Shown: positions 20,967-31,193, counted from the stretch's first letter. The stretch is 64,000 nucleotides of DNA from Pseudomonas sp. v388 (GCF_003935425.1 NZ_RHQN01000003.1:124001-188000); one strand, 5' to 3'. Numbers and translations are program-made. The notes: generated by a model not told the origin, from the sequence alone.

Positions 20967-21697
20967 CGCGTTTGCACGCAGGAGGCGCGAATGCTCGCCT
21001 CTTGCGGCACATAGAGCATCCATCGATAACAGAGCACGCAGATCAGCCAGTCAATCAGCAGCGTCCAGATGTTGTGAGACAGAAAGTGCGCGCCTTGAAG
21101 CATTCTGCCGACGGAAAAGACCACGCCCAGCCCAAGCGCAAGGCCCAGTGCAACCCGTGCGCTGCGTGGATAGCGGTCGCGTAACGCGAAAAAGAACGCC
21201 AATAGCGAAAAGCCGGTCGACGCATGCCCGCCGGGCCAGCACCGACCAGGCTTGGCCGTCTCGGCTCGCGGGCTGAGCAATGCTGTATGAGTCTCGACAC
21301 CGCCGAACTCGGTCAGGCTCCAGGGGCAATGAACCGCGGTCAACGCCTTGAGCGGCGTGATCACGGCGGTTGAAATGGCCATCGCGACCACGAGATATGC
21401 TAATTGGCGCCGCCACGCGGCAAATCGAGACAACACCAGGCTCGCAATGAAGCTGAGGCAGACGGCAAGGCCAAGCCCGATGACCGCCAGTTTGGCCCGA
21501 TCATGAACAACGGTCTCCAGCCAGAAGCTGCGGCGACCGACGAATCCTTCTCCGGGCTGATAGAACAGCCCGGCGATGTACAGGTCCACGGCCGAGGGGT
21601 CCAGCAACAACAGCAACGTCATCAATGCCAGCGTAATGCCTATCGCAAGACGAAAGTCGAAAAAGCGAGAAACCGGTGGCGAAAGCGCAGGGTTCAT
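20963..21697 (-). CDS. PAP2-family membrane phosphatase
   Basis: The product (244 aa) has about six hydrophobic segments and a PAP2 phosphatase signature: [19 protein letters not shown] and [13 protein letters not shown], the last holding the catalytic His. Proteins of this type dephosphorylate lipids such as undecaprenyl pyrophosphate or lipid A; the substrate here is not fixed by sequence. The first motif deviates from the usual K-x6-RP (CPW instead of RP), as in LpxE/PgpB-like subgroups. A GAGGAC ribosome site precedes the start. Confidence 0.85.
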   Translation of the reverse strand: MNPALSPPVSRFFDFRLAIGITLALMTLLLLLDPSAVDLYIAGLFYQPGEGFVGRRSFWLETVVHDRAKLAVIGLGLAVCLSFIASLVLSRFAAWRRQLAYLVVAMAISTAVITPLKALTAVHCPWSLTEFGGVETHTALLSPRAETAKPGRCWPGGHASTGFSLLAFFFALRDRYPRSARVALGLALGLGVVFSVGRMLQGAHFLSHNIWTLLIDWLICVLCYRWMLYVPQEASIRASCVQTR

Positions 21698-21843
21698 TTA
21701 GTCCTCAATGATCAGTCGAATATATTCGCACGCTACGACACTACGGATTGCGGCAGTTTGCGCAGCAGCATTCATATACTGGCGAACCGTGGATAAAGTT
21801 TTGTCACACCACTTGTTCGCGGCTTCGGCTACAAACTCTGCGA

Positions 21844-22521
21844 TCAGTTGATTTGCTCACCCGACAATGCATTCCAACGCCCGGCAACCAAAGAACCCAA
21901 GAGCCTGGGCTTGCCCGAATCACCAATCGTTATAAAGAACGCTTCGGTGTAAGCGCTGGAGCGCTCGCCCGCCGCCACGCCCATCTGGCGCGCGAAATGG
22001 TCTATGCAGCCGCTGTGAGTGATCAGGACCAGGTTTTCACCCCTGGATTTGTGGGCCACCACCGCATCCTTGAAATCCTGGTTGCACTCACTGACCCATT
22101 GCTCGGTTACCACCGTGTGGCCCGCGATGAAATCGGCGGTCTGCCGGGTACGGGTCAACGGGCTGGCAATCAACGTCGCGTGCTCCAGGCCCATATCCCT
22201 CAAGCCCGCACCTACCGCGAGCGCAGCCTTGCTGCCTTCGACGGTGATGCCGTCGGCGCTGTCCAGGCAGAGATTGCGCGAACGGTCGCAACGCTCGGCA
22301 TGCCGAACCATCACCACCACGTCACCTTGCAGCCAGCTGTCATGCAAACCCGACTTGACCAGGTTGTTGTGCACGCTGAGATCGACGACATGCGTGGCGG
22401 TGAGAAACCAGCCGACCACGGCAACGAGGGCGACCAGTACAACGGCCAGCACCAAGTGCAACTGCTTGAAGGCCGGTAAACGGCCAACGGGTCTGAGATC
22501 CTGGATCCACGCTTTCGCCAC
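21844..22521 (-). CDS. Membrane-anchored histidine phosphatase family protein
   Basis: The product (225 aa) has one N-terminal membrane segment and a phosphohistidine phosphatase domain with VRHAERCD (catalytic RH), SPLTRTRQTA and a later ITHSGCID. The layout recalls the LPS core heptose-phosphate phosphatase Ais/PmrG, but assignment to LPS is inference. I chose the GTG at 22521 because AGGAG lies 7 nt upstream; the frame is open to an ATG at 22557. Its neighbour on the same strand is the PAP2 phosphatase, so the two may act together on envelope phosphates. Confidence 0.75.
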   Translation of the reverse strand: MAKAWIQDLRPVGRLPAFKQLHLVLAVVLVALVAVVGWFLTATHVVDLSVHNNLVKSGLHDSWLQGDVVVMVRHAERCDRSRNLCLDSADGITVEGSKAALAVGAGLRDMGLEHATLIASPLTRTRQTADFIAGHTVVTEQWVSECNQDFKDAVVAHKSRGENLVLITHSGCIDHFARQMGVAAGERSSAYTEAFFITIGDSGKPRLLGSLVAGRWNALSGEQIN

Positions 22522-22781
22522 GGTGCTGCTCCTGTCATGCATGTATTGAGGTGGCATCGCTCACGTCGTTGTGAGCGCCACGCTTTGCAGACGGCAAGAT
22601 AGAGTCCGGATCGTGGTTGCGCGGTGAAGCTGATGTCAAAAATCGGTCAAAACGCCGGGGCAAGGCAGCTGCGTGGGCCACGGACATACCGCAGGGTTTA
22701 CAGATCAGCCATGGGACATAGCGGACTGAAGTGACCAGGCTGCCGTATAATCGGCGCTTTTCTCCAGAGCACTTCCCCGTG

Positions 22782-23279
22782 GCAAACAAACGGTACGCCT
22801 GCATCGGTCTCTACAACCCCAAATCCCCGGAAAACGTCGGCTCGGTCATGCGTGCCGCGGGTTGCTACGGTGCGGCTTCGGTTTTCTATACCGGCAAGCG
22901 CTACGAGCGTGCGCGGGACTTCATCACCGATACCAAGAAGATTCATCAGGACATCCCGCTGATCGGCATCGAAGACCTCAAGAGCATCCTGCCGCTGGGC
23001 TGCATTCCGGTGGCGGTGGAACTGGTCGAAGGCGCACGGGCCTTGCCGGAATACACGCACCCGGATCGGGCGCTGTATATCTTCGGGCCGGAGGACGGTT
23101 CGCTGGATCAGGAGATTCGCGACTGGTGCGAAGACGTCGTGTACATCCCCACCGAGGGCTGCATGAACCTGGCGGCGACGGTCAACGTCGTGCTCTACGA
23201 CCGCATGGCCAAAGGCAACAACACCCGTTCCGGTCCGCAGTTCGGCCGGGAACGCGTCGACCCGTCGAACGACCGCTGA
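22782..23279 (+). CDS. TrmH/SpoU-type RNA methyltransferase
   Basis: The product (165 aa) is a small SPOUT methyltransferase. The trefoil-knot motifs are visible: NVGSVMRAAGCYG near the N-terminus, LYIFGPEDGSL, and IPTEGCMNLAATVNVVLYDR, where S-adenosylmethionine binds. This size fits the TrmL-like tRNA 2'-O-methyltransferases, though the target RNA is not provable here. Start is taken as GTG at 22782 (VANKRYACIGLYN) by alignment; the ATG at 22731 would add 17 residues not typical of the family. Confidence 0.85.
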   Translation, partial: ANKRYACIGLYNPKSPENVGSVMRAAGCYGAASVFYTGKRYERARDFITDTKKIHQDIPLIGIEDLKSILPLGCIPVAVELVEGARALPEYTHPDRALYIFGPEDGSLDQEIRDWCEDVVYIPTEGCMNLAATVNVVLYDRMAKGNNTRSGPQFGRERVDPSNDR

Positions 23280-23356
23280 TGTGAATGCATTGAACAGTTT
23301 CGCCTGTGGGCAGTCAGTTTCTCTTGAACAGACCTACCACTTCATGGAGAGCCATC

Positions 23357-23740
23357 ATGCGCGATACCCCAATCATTGAACGCATCGACACCACCGGCAC
23401 TGTCAGCCCGCTGCCACAACAGAATGTCCAGGGTTGGGAGCGTATCGGCTCTCTGGCCGGTGGCGTGCTGATGATGGGCAAAGGCCTGCGTCGTGGCGGC
23501 ATTGTCGGGCTGGTGCAGCTGGCCATCGGCGGCGCGGCGCTGGCGCGCGGCATCACCGGCCATTGCTCGGCCAAGTCGAAGCTGGAGAAAGGCCGCAGCA
23601 ACCTGCGCGCCGTGCGTAGCGACATCGAGCGCGCCGGAGCCGAGTTGTCTCAGCTCAAGGACGACGCCACGTCCGCCGCCAAGACCGCAGTCGGCAATGG
23701 CATCGACGCGCTCAAGGACCCGACCAAGCCGGTCCTGTAG
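23357..23740 (+). CDS. DUF2892-like small membrane protein
   Basis: The product (127 aa) has a hydrophobic hairpin (GGVLMMGKGLRRGGIVGLVQ and following) like the DUF2892/YgaP membrane domain, followed by an amphipathic helical tail rich in Lys, Asp and Ala. Function is unknown. Start at 23357 (MRDTPI) is chosen over 23306 because the latter's extra residues are untypical and GAGAGCC lies upstream of 23357. Confidence 0.7.
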   Translation: MRDTPIIERIDTTGTVSPLPQQNVQGWERIGSLAGGVLMMGKGLRRGGIVGLVQLAIGGAALARGITGHCSAKSKLEKGRSNLRAVRSDIERAGAELSQLKDDATSAAKTAVGNGIDALKDPTKPVL

Positions 23741-23744
23741 GCCC

Positions 23745-24194
23745 TCAGCCTGCGCGAAAGATCAGATGATCCTCCCAGTCGTCTTCGGACACGCTGTTCT
23801 CACTGAGCATGCGACCGGACTGGGAGATGCGCTCGTGGTGTACCGCGTCGCGGTCACCACAGACCAGATGGTGCCAAAGGGGCAAGTCCTTGCCCTCGCT
23901 GACCAGGCGGTAACCACAGGTCGGCGGCAGCCATTTGAATTCGTCGGCCTGGCCCGGCGTCAACTGGATGCAGTCCGGCACTGACGCGCGGCGATTGGCG
24001 TAGTCGGAGCACTGGCAGGTTTTCAGATCCAGCAAAGTGCAGGCGATGCGCGTGTAATAGACGCTGTTGTCGTCTTCGTCTTCCAGTTTCTGCAGGCAGC
24101 ACAATCCGCAGCCGTCGCACAGTGACTCCCACTCGGCCTGATCGAGTTGGTCGAGGGTTTTGCGTATCCAGAAGGGTTCAACTTTAGCGGCCAT
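23745..24194 (-). CDS. ycgN: YcgN-family cysteine cluster protein (UPF0260)
   Basis: The product (149 aa) matches YcgN/UPF0260. It carries a Cys cluster CDGCGLCC near residue 27 and further Cys at CQCSDY and PDC, likely binding a metal or iron-sulfur cluster. Function is not known. It converges on the DUF2892 gene with a 4-nt gap. Confidence 0.88.
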   Translation of the reverse strand: MAAKVEPFWIRKTLDQLDQAEWESLCDGCGLCCLQKLEDEDDNSVYYTRIACTLLDLKTCQCSDYANRRASVPDCIQLTPGQADEFKWLPPTCGYRLVSEGKDLPLWHHLVCGDRDAVHHERISQSGRMLSENSVSEDDWEDHLIFRAG

Positions 24195-24381
24195 GGTTCG
24201 GGCAACGGCATCGGTAGTGAAAAGGCCGCCAGTCTAGTGGCACGGCGCGCGCGGGCCAAGCGCTTACGACTGTCGGTAGCGCAGACTTGTCACCGGGAAG
24301 GCAAAACAGTAGCGTTAGAGCGCTTGAGTCGATACCCACCCCGCACAAGCTCGCTTCCCACCTACCCGCGACAGGACTTTC

Positions 24382-24975
24382 ATGAGCATCAATACTCGCA
24401 TCGCCGATCATGCCATCGACCCACAGTTCACCGAGCGCTGGTCGCCCCGCGCCTTTGCCGAGGCCAGCATTTCCCAGGACACCCTGCTCAGTTTCTTCGA
24501 AGCCGCGCGCTGGGCGCCGTCAGCCTACAACTCGCAGCCGTGGCGTTTTCTGTACGCGCGCCGCGACACGCCGAACTGGGAGCGTTTCCTGGGCCTGCTC
24601 AATGAATTCAACCGTGGCTGGGCACAGCATGCGTCGGCATTGGTGATTGTGATTTCCAAGACCACCTTCACCGCGCCCGGCGCGACTGAAGAAAGCCCGG
24701 CCTTGTGGCACACCTTCGACACCGGCTCCGCCTGGGCTCACCTGGCCTTGCAGGCAAGCCTGAGCGGCTGGCACACCCACGGCATGGCCGGTTTCGATCA
24801 GGAACTGACCCGCAAGGAGCTGAACATCCCCGAGGATTACGCAATCCACGCTGCGGTGGTCATCGGCAAACTGGGCGACAAATCGACCCTGCCGGAATAC
24901 CTGCAAGGCCGCGAAACCCCAAGCCCACGCCGCCCGGTATCCGAGCTGGCAGCTGAAGGTGATTTCACGCTGTAA
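24382..24975 (+). CDS. Nitroreductase family protein
   Basis: The product (197 aa) is a short FMN-dependent nitroreductase-like oxidoreductase. Seen are the N-terminal RWSPRAFAE, the substrate/FMN segment ARWAPSAYNSQPWRF, and the C-terminal GKLGDKS region. The substrate is not predictable. It stands alone between ycgN (divergent, 187-nt gap) and a REP pair. Confidence 0.88.
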   Translation: MSINTRIADHAIDPQFTERWSPRAFAEASISQDTLLSFFEAARWAPSAYNSQPWRFLYARRDTPNWERFLGLLNEFNRGWAQHASALVIVISKTTFTAPGATEESPALWHTFDTGSAWAHLALQASLSGWHTHGMAGFDQELTRKELNIPEDYAIHAAVVIGKLGDKSTLPEYLQGRETPSPRRPVSELAAEGDFTL

Positions 24976-24984
24976 CGGTCCTCC

Positions 24985-25077
24985 TGTAGGAGCGAGCCTG
25001 CTCGCGAAAGCGGAGGTCAGATCGATGCACATCGTGTGGATGTGACGGCCCCGTCGCGGGCAAGCGCGCGCCTACAG
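24985..25077. repeat. REP pair (inverted)
   Basis: TGTAGGAGCGAGCCTGCTCG at the left and the inverse CGGGCAAGCGCGCGCCTACA at the right form an inverted REP pair. It lies between the convergent nitroreductase and GhrA-like genes. Confidence 0.85.
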
Positions 25078-25094
25078 CGTCAGGCTTATCAGGC

Positions 25095-26027
25095 TCAATA
25101 CCCCTTCGCGAAATCCACTTCACCGCGCAGCGGCTCGCCAGTCTGGAAGGCTTTCAGGTTGTCGATGAACAACCGGGTCATGGCTACCGGCGAGGTCGGA
25201 GCCGAGCTATGGCCGGTCAGGAGCAGGCCATAGGCGGTCCAGAACGGGTGACGCTGGGGCAGCGGTTCCTGGCGACAGACGTCGATCACGGCACCGGTCA
25301 GATGCCCTTCCTTGAGCGCCTCGACCAGATCGGCATCGACCACCGCAACACCACGGCCGACGTTGATGAACAGCGCAGAGGGCTTGAACCGGGCAAACAG
25401 CTTCGCATCGTACAGGTCGTGGGTCTGCAGCGTGTCGGGCAGCAAATTGATGACGTAGTCCATGTCGCCGACCTTTTCCGCCAGGTCACTCAACGCCGAT
25501 ACCTCGACGAACGGCTCCTGAACACGCGCCGCCGTCGCCACGCCATGCACCTGCACGCCGAACGGAACCAGAAACTCCGCGACGCGCTGGCCGATATCGC
25601 CGGTGCCGACAATCAGCACCTTGCGCCCGGCCAGGCTCTGCCCGGCTCGGTTGTCCCATTTGCGCTCGACCTGGCTCATCAGCCGCGCCAGCACTTCACG
25701 CTCATGACCCAGCATGTAGGTCAGCAGGTATTCAGCCATCACCTGCCCGAAAATTCCGACGGCGCGCGTCAGCCGGTAATCCCGCGATAGCCCCTCGACC
25801 AGCAGCGGTGTAATCCCAGCCCACGTCGATTGCAGCCACTGTGGCGAATGCCCCTGGCGCAGCAGGTTGGCGAGCAGGTCCGGCTGCCCGAGCCAGACCG
25901 GGCAATCGGCGGCCATGCGCGACAGCTCGGCAGAATCGCCACTGCTCAGCACTTCGAGGTCTGGCGCAGCCTTGCGCAGCAATTGGGTGTAGATGGGGTA
26001 GTCGTGCTCGGCAATCAGGACGCGCAT
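25095..26027 (-). CDS. D-2-hydroxyacid dehydrogenase (GhrA-like glyoxylate/hydroxypyruvate reductase)
   Basis: The product (310 aa) is an NAD(P)-dependent 2-hydroxyacid dehydrogenase of the size of GhrA. The Rossmann motif reads VGTGDIGQRV. The catalytic triad is visible as Arg in NVGRGVAVVD, Glu in CRQEPLPQ and His in LTGHSSAPT. It likely reduces glyoxylate or hydroxypyruvate, but the substrate is inferred from the subfamily resemblance. It is read away from the REP pair and lies about 100 nt downstream of ycgL on the same strand. Confidence 0.85.
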   Translation of the reverse strand: MRVLIAEHDYPIYTQLLRKAAPDLEVLSSGDSAELSRMAADCPVWLGQPDLLANLLRQGHSPQWLQSTWAGITPLLVEGLSRDYRLTRAVGIFGQVMAEYLLTYMLGHEREVLARLMSQVERKWDNRAGQSLAGRKVLIVGTGDIGQRVAEFLVPFGVQVHGVATAARVQEPFVEVSALSDLAEKVGDMDYVINLLPDTLQTHDLYDAKLFARFKPSALFINVGRGVAVVDADLVEALKEGHLTGAVIDVCRQEPLPQRHPFWTAYGLLLTGHSSAPTSPVAMTRLFIDNLKAFQTGEPLRGEVDFAKGY

Positions 26028-26130
26028 GTTTCAAAAACCTTAAAAACGGGACAAACGGCAACAGGCGGCGCCGCACACACCGACTCGACGAATGAGCGCG
26101 GACGTGGCGGCAGCGTCTGTCACTTTGGGG

Positions 26131-26424
26131 TCAGACCGGGTCGTTGCGGCGCAGCAGCTCTTCGGGCAAATGCTCGATGTATTCGTCTTCGGCAGGCGGC
26201 ATCTGCAGGTGATAGCCCTGTCCGTCGAGGTTTTCCAGCACTTTGTGGATGTCCTCGCGAGCCAGCGCCCGCTCCGGCGTGAGCACCAGGTCGAAGGCAT
26301 GCTGCGGCTTGCCGAAGGCGACCAGCAACGATTCAGGTACGCGTTCGAGCACATCGCTCTTGAGCACGTAGAGGTACATGCCGGCTTTCTTCGGGCTGCG
26401 ATAAATCGAGCAAATACGTTTCAA
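26131..26424 (-). CDS. ycgL: YcgL-domain protein
   Basis: The product (97 aa) matches the YcgL domain: it begins [20 protein letters not shown] and contains a [20 protein letters not shown] segment. Function is unknown. Its ATG overlaps the rnd stop by 4 nt, so it is translated with rnd, an arrangement frequent in gammaproteobacteria. Confidence 0.9.
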   Translation of the reverse strand: MKRICSIYRSPKKAGMYLYVLKSDVLERVPESLLVAFGKPQHAFDLVLTPERALAREDIHKVLENLDGQGYHLQMPPAEDEYIEHLPEELLRRNDPV

Positions 26425-27554
26425 GACTGTTCTCCGGAGCCGGCCAGGCTGTCGAGCAAGGCCTGGCCCATCAATTCGCGGCGCCAGCCACGCAACGAAT
26501 CGGGCAATTGATAGGGACCGTCGGGGTAGCCGCTCTTGAGCAGGGCTTCGAGGGTCTTCTTGCGCAGCATCAGCTCAGGCGCCATGTCCAGCTGATCGGC
26601 GTAGGCCTGGCCGATGGCCTTGAGGCGCTTGAGCACGCCGGATGCATCGATGGGCAGCGGCTCGGGCAACGCCGGCGGCCATTGTTCCGGCGGCAGGCTG
26701 CTGGCGGTCTTGATCAGCTCCAGCAGAAACTCGCCGTCCTGACGCACGGTGCGCGGGTGCATGTCTTCGATCCGCGACAGCGCGCCGAGGTTGTCAGGCT
26801 GAGTCTTGGCCAGCGGCCACAGCGAATGCTCGCGCACGATGCGGTTACGCGGCAGGTTGCGGCTGCGCGCCTGGACCTCGCGCCACGCACACAGCTCGCG
26901 CAACACCGCCAGTTGGCCACGGGACAGCTTCCAGGCCAGCTTGGCGTCGCGGTAGACCTCCTGCGGGTCGATTTCGCGCCGCAGGTTGGCGACCAGTTCG
27001 GCACCGTCGTCCAGCAACCAGGCGTATTTCTCATCGGACAGCCGCGGGCGCAGCGCCTCGAACAACTCGGCCAGGTGCACGGCATCTTCGGCGGCGTAGC
27101 TGATCTGGGTTTCCGACAACGGGCGTTGCAGCCAGTCAGAGCGGGTTTCGCCCTTGGGCAGTTCGATCTGCAGCACTTCCTGCACCAGACGCGAGTAACC
27201 CATGGAAAACCCGATATTCAGGTACGCGGCCGCCAGTTGGGTGTCGAACAGCGGCACCGGCAGGCTGCCGGTCAGGCGCAACAAGACTTCGAGGTCTTCG
27301 CTGCAGGCGTGCACGACCTTGATGACCTCGGGGTTTTCCAGCAACGCCGACAGCGGCCCCCAATCGTTGATCAACAACGGATCGATCAGCCAGGCGCTGG
27401 AACCGTCGCCGATCTGCAACAGTGCAGCAATGGGATAAAAGGTATCGACCCGCATGAACTCGGTGTCGAGCGCAACAAAAGGCAGGGTCTGCCACTCTGC
27501 GCAATGGCGGGCGAGGCTGTCGTCGTCGCGAATCCAGTGAATATCGATGGCCAC
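26421..27554 (-). CDS. rnd: Ribonuclease D
   Basis: The product (377 aa) is RNase D, a 3'-5' exoribonuclease that trims tRNA precursors. The DEDD exonuclease motifs are seen: [10 protein letters not shown] (D, E), [13 protein letters not shown] (D) and [12 protein letters not shown] (final D). An HRDC domain follows ([20 protein letters not shown]). I chose the GTG at 27554 (VAIDIHWI) because GGGAGAG lies just upstream; the frame is open to 27665 without support. Confidence 0.92.
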   Translation of the reverse strand: MAIDIHWIRDDDSLARHCAEWQTLPFVALDTEFMRVDTFYPIAALLQIGDGSSAWLIDPLLINDWGPLSALLENPEVIKVVHACSEDLEVLLRLTGSLPVPLFDTQLAAAYLNIGFSMGYSRLVQEVLQIELPKGETRSDWLQRPLSETQISYAAEDAVHLAELFEALRPRLSDEKYAWLLDDGAELVANLRREIDPQEVYRDAKLAWKLSRGQLAVLRELCAWREVQARSRNLPRNRIVREHSLWPLAKTQPDNLGALSRIEDMHPRTVRQDGEFLLELIKTASSLPPEQWPPALPEPLPIDASGVLKRLKAIGQAYADQLDMAPELMLRKKTLEALLKSGYPDGPYQLPDSLRGWRRELMGQALLDSLAGSGEQS

Positions 27555-27680
27555 ACGGCTCTCCCTTAACAATGGCGCGCAGTATATATCGCTACCGGCT
27601 ATTACCGCGCGTCTGTCATCCAAGTCTGCACGATCTTGCTGTCGATAACCTGTCGCTTCAGGCACCGTTCAGGCCCGAAC

Positions 27681-27714
27681 AAAAACGCCTTCGCAGGCGA
27701 ACCGGCGAAGGCGT
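27681..27714 (-). terminator. Intrinsic terminator of the malic enzyme gene
   Basis: On the minus strand ACGCCTTCGC pairs with GCGAAGGCGT across a 10-nt loop and is followed by a T-run. It begins 21 nt past the malic enzyme stop. Confidence 0.8.
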
Positions 27715-27734
27715 CAGGGCTTAACAGCGCCGGA

Positions 27735-29426
27735 TCACAACGAGCGACGACGGTAGGCGCGGTAGTCCGGTGTCCAGAAATGGCGCTCGATGGCGGCCAG
27801 CAGCACTTCTTCGGAAGTCTCCAGCGCCAGGCCTTCGGCTTGCGCCTCCTTGGCCACCGCCAATGCGATCTTGCGGCTGACCTGCTGGATTTCCTTGAGC
27901 GGCGGCAGAACCGCATCGCCCTGCCCCGTGACCATTGGCGAGCATTCGGCCAGCGCGTTGGACGCGGCCATCAGCATGCGGTCGGTGATGCGCGAGGCGT
28001 TGCAGGCCACCACGCCCAGGCCGATCCCCGGAAAGATATAGGAGTTGTTGCACTGCGCGATGTGGATCGTGCGGCCGTTGATTTCCACCGCAGCGAACGG
28101 GCTGCCGGTCGCGACCAGCGCATTGCCGTCGGTCCATTGCAGGATCTCCTGCGGTGTGGCTTCGACCTTGGAAGTCGGATTGGACAGCGGCATGACCAGC
28201 GGCTTGGGGCAATGCTTGTGCAGCTCACGAATGACCTGCTCGGTAAACAGGCCACGCTGGCCCGACACGCCGATCAGCACGGTGGCGCCGGCATTGCTGA
28301 CCACGTCCAGCAACGTGGGGAACGCTTCGTCGCCTGCGGTCCAGCCTTCAACGTCCGAAGACTTCTGCGCCAGGCGACGCTGGAAGTCCAGCAGGTTGTC
28401 CATGCCGTCGGTCAGCAGGCCATAGCGGTCGACCATGAAGATGCGCTGGCGCGCCGCGCTTTCGCTCAAGCCTTCGATTTGCATCGCGGCGATGATGTGC
28501 TCGGCGATCCCGCAGCCGGCCGAACCGGCGCCGACAAACACCACTTTCTGCTGCGCCAGGGTCTCGCCCTTGGCCTTGCAGGCGGCAAGCAAGGTGCCCA
28601 CTGCGACCGAGGCCGTGCCCTGAATGTCGTCGTTGAAGCAGCACAATTGGTCGCGGTATTTCTCCAACAGCGGCATGGCGTTGGACTGGGCGAAATCTTC
28701 GAATTGCAACAGCACGTCCGGCCAGCGACGCTGCACGGCATCGATGAACAGCGCGATGAAGTCGTCGTATTCCTTGCCGGTTACCCGCTCGTGGCGCCAG
28801 CCCATGTACATCGGGTCGTCGAGCAGCTCGCGGTTGTTGGTGCCGACGTCCAGCACGATGGGCAGCGTATACGCCGGGCTGATGCCACCGCAGGCGGTGT
28901 ACAGCGACAGCTTGCCGATCGGAATGCCCATGCCGCCGATGCCCTGGTCGCCCAGGCCCAGAATGCGCTCGCTGTCAGTGACCACGATGATCTTGATGCG
29001 GTCCTTGGTGGCGCTGCGCAGGATGTCGTCGATACGATCCCGCTCAGGGTAAGAGATGAACAGCCCGCGGTGGGTGCGGTAGATCTTGGAGAATTCCTGG
29101 CAGGCCTGGCCGACGGTCGGGGTGTAGATGATCGGCAGCATCTCATCCAGATGCGAGTCCAGCAGGCGGAAGAACAGGGTTTCGTTGTTGTCCTGGATCG
29201 AGCGCAGGTAGATGTGTTTATCGAGGTCGCTCGCGCATTGTTTGTACTGGCTGTACACGCGCGTCACTTGCTCCTCGATGGTCTCTACGTTCTGCGGCAG
29301 CAGCCCGATGAGGTTGAATTCGACCCGCTCTTGCGGGGTAAAGGCACTGCCCTTGTTCAACAGGGGCATCTCCAGCAGGGACGGGCCTGCGTAGGAAATA
29401 TACAAAGGTCGCGAAGTGGTGGTCAT
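27735..29426 (-). CDS. maeA: NAD-dependent malic enzyme
   Basis: The 563-residue product is a single-domain-pair malic enzyme of the SfcA/MaeA type. It oxidatively decarboxylates malate to pyruvate. Seen are the malic N-terminal domain ([13 protein letters not shown]), the metal-binding [15 protein letters not shown] stretch, the nucleotide motif [15 protein letters not shown] and the [14 protein letters not shown] segment. It is monocistronic by layout: a terminator follows and a 309-nt divergent region precedes. Confidence 0.93.
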   Translation of the reverse strand: MTTTSRPLYISYAGPSLLEMPLLNKGSAFTPQERVEFNLIGLLPQNVETIEEQVTRVYSQYKQCASDLDKHIYLRSIQDNNETLFFRLLDSHLDEMLPIIYTPTVGQACQEFSKIYRTHRGLFISYPERDRIDDILRSATKDRIKIIVVTDSERILGLGDQGIGGMGIPIGKLSLYTACGGISPAYTLPIVLDVGTNNRELLDDPMYMGWRHERVTGKEYDDFIALFIDAVQRRWPDVLLQFEDFAQSNAMPLLEKYRDQLCCFNDDIQGTASVAVGTLLAACKAKGETLAQQKVVFVGAGSAGCGIAEHIIAAMQIEGLSESAARQRIFMVDRYGLLTDGMDNLLDFQRRLAQKSSDVEGWTAGDEAFPTLLDVVSNAGATVLIGVSGQRGLFTEQVIRELHKHCPKPLVMPLSNPTSKVEATPQEILQWTDGNALVATGSPFAAVEINGRTIHIAQCNNSYIFPGIGLGVVACNASRITDRMLMAASNALAECSPMVTGQGDAVLPPLKEIQQVSRKIALAVAKEAQAEGLALETSEEVLLAAIERHFWTPDYRAYRRRSL

Positions 29427-29735
29427 TTTTCTAATCGCCTTTTTCGTCTGCTCGTTGATACTTTGCGTCGACCGGGGCGGGCAGCCTGGCTTTCGGTTCT
29501 TGTGATTTTTCTATTCGCCAGCGCTGTATCAGGCCTTTCCGATTCAATCTGGTATGACTTCAGAGGGCACATATTACTCGCGACGACACAAATTGCGGCA
29601 TTTTGTCGCGGCCTGATTAGCAAAATGATGTTGCCGCGCCTGCAGGCCGTCGCCGTTTCGCCCTTGCGCAGGTTCGGTCAGGCACGGCATCGTGGGCGCT
29701 TTCCACTGTTTATCACCGACTGCCAAGGGGTCTGC
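29427..29735. other. Divergent intergenic region between maeA and the HAD gene
   Basis: The 309 nt are AT-richer than the flanking genes and hold the promoters of both. An imperfect inverted repeat at 29579-29610 (CGCGACGACACAAA against TTTTGTCGCG) could be an operator. I see no gene here. Confidence 0.5.
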
Positions 29736-30380
29736 ATGTTTCACGAGAAGCGATTCGCTGCGTTTTTGTTCGATATGGACGGGACGCTCCTTAACTCGGT
29801 GGTTGCCGCCGAACGCGTCTGGGCCAATTGGGCGCGCAAGCACGGTCTGGATGTCGAAGCCTTCCTGCCGACCATCCACGGTGTGCGCAGCATCGACACC
29901 GTGCGCAAGCAAAACCTGCCGGGCATCGATGTCGAGTTCGAGGCCGCTGCCGTTTCAGCGGCGGAAATCGAGGACGTCGAGGGCGTGGTGGCGATTGAAG
30001 GCGTTGCGGAATTTCTCGCATCGCTGCCCAAAGATCGCTGGGCGGTGGTTACCTCTGCGCCGATCGCCCTGGCGCGGGCAAGAATGGGTGCCGCCGGCCT
30101 GCAGCTGCCGGACGTCGTGGTTACCGCCGAAGACGTGGCCCAAGGCAAACCCGCACCGGACTGCTTCCTTTTGGCTGCCAGACGCTTGGGCGTGGAGGCG
30201 CGGGACTGCCTGGTTTTCGAAGATGCACCTGCCGGCATCGCCGCTGCCAAGGCCGCCGGAGCCAGTGTTGCGGTGGTGACTGCCGCGCACCTGCACCCGT
30301 TCGAAACCGACGACGTAACCCTGCCCAGCTATAACGGGCTGCAAATCCTGGCCGACGGCGGGCTGCTCGCTTTCAGGTGA
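29736..30380 (+). CDS. HAD-superfamily phosphatase (sugar-phosphatase-like)
   Basis: The product (214 aa) is a HAD hydrolase with motif I FDMDGTLLNS, motif II VVTSAPIAL, a Lys in GKPAPDCF and motif IV VFEDAPAGI. A helical cap domain lies between motifs I and II, as in beta-phosphoglucomutase/YfbT-type sugar phosphatases. The exact substrate is unknown. The start has AAGGGG 5 nt upstream; the upstream extension of the frame is a shadow of maeA. Confidence 0.9.
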   Translation: MFHEKRFAAFLFDMDGTLLNSVVAAERVWANWARKHGLDVEAFLPTIHGVRSIDTVRKQNLPGIDVEFEAAAVSAAEIEDVEGVVAIEGVAEFLASLPKDRWAVVTSAPIALARARMGAAGLQLPDVVVTAEDVAQGKPAPDCFLLAARRLGVEARDCLVFEDAPAGIAAAKAAGASVAVVTAAHLHPFETDDVTLPSYNGLQILADGGLLAFR

Positions 30381-30483
30381 ACCCTGAGGGAGTGGCGGAT
30401 CGTCGCAGCGGGCAATCGACCTGAACTTCAACAGGCGCCTGTGGCTCAAAGCCATACATTTGCTCTGTTAAGGAAAGCCTTTC

Positions 30484-30765
30484 ATGTCCAAAGTCCTCGC
30501 CTACGCCCTCGTCCTCTCCGCCTCGCTGGGCCTTGCCGCCTGCGACAGCAAATCCGAGCAGAAAGCCCAGGACGCGCAAGCCCATACCGAGAATGCGCAG
30601 CAGAAAGTAGAGACTGCCCAAGACAAGATGCAGGATGCCAAGAAAGAGAACATCGAAGCCGGCAAAGACCACGCCCAGGCCCGCGAAGCCCGCGCCGAAG
30701 AGAACAAGACCTTCGTTCCGGACTCCGACGGCCCTGCCTCGATCCAGACGCCAGAACAGAAATGA
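30484..30765 (+). CDS. Small Ala/Lys/Gln-rich lipoprotein
   Basis: The product (93 aa) has a signal peptide with lipobox LAAC at residues 17-20, so it is probably lipidated at Cys20. The mature part is a low-complexity helical stretch rich in Gln, Ala, Lys and Glu, likely coiled coil, with a short C-terminal tail. Its function is unknown. AAGGAAAG lies upstream of the start. The last 30 nt of the gene and the downstream region are partly repeated at 31203-31363. Confidence 0.8.
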   Translation: MSKVLAYALVLSASLGLAACDSKSEQKAQDAQAHTENAQQKVETAQDKMQDAKKENIEAGKDHAQAREARAEENKTFVPDSDGPASIQTPEQK

Positions 30766-30893
30766 TCGGCCTCTGAAACAGCGACGAATTATTCACGAAC
30801 TTTTCACAGCCGATGGAGCATCTTGAACTCGCTCCCAAGTGTGAATCCCCTTAAGCCCGCTCCCCCATCGCGGGCTTTTCTTTGTCCGGGGTT
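30736..30893. repeat. Direct repeat, copy 1 (lipoprotein 3' end, spacer, terminator)
   Basis: From the last codons of the lipoprotein gene (CCTCGATCCAGACGCC) through the terminator to the GGGGTTT after it, this stretch is repeated at 31203-31363. Identity is complete over about 65 nt around the terminator and lower at the left end. Confidence 0.85.
30854..30880 (+). terminator. Intrinsic terminator of the lipoprotein gene
   Basis: AGCCCGC pairs with GCGGGCT across a 9-nt loop and is followed by TTTTCTTT on the plus strand. Confidence 0.8.
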
Positions 30894-31193
30894 TGCTGAA
30901 CCGCTATCTCCCCCACGCTCCTGTTCCAGGCTTCAAGAGCGAATCCAGCGCTACAGACGGACTCGCCTGAGTACGAAGCTGCGCCTTGGCAGCCACCGCT
31001 GTAACAGGAGGTGATAGACATTGCGATGAATGACGAAAACAACATCGTCTGATGCGCCTGAGGCCGGCCACCATGCTGGTCCGTTTCCCGAAAGCCGGAG
31101 TCTCGGAGAGCTTCGAGATCAGCGGGATGTTTTTGCCCCTTCAACCGAACGCGTTAATGGGGGCAAGGGCTTCGTGAGAAGCGCTGGCTGCCT

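Noticed and set aside
27636-29735. Long 5' extension of the HAD phosphatase frame
   Set aside because: It is antisense to the malic enzyme gene; the HAD domain starts cleanly at 29736 with a ribosome site.
30851-31144. 97-aa minus-strand frame next to the terminator repeat
   Set aside because: No domain or composition signal, and its end lies in the duplicated terminator.
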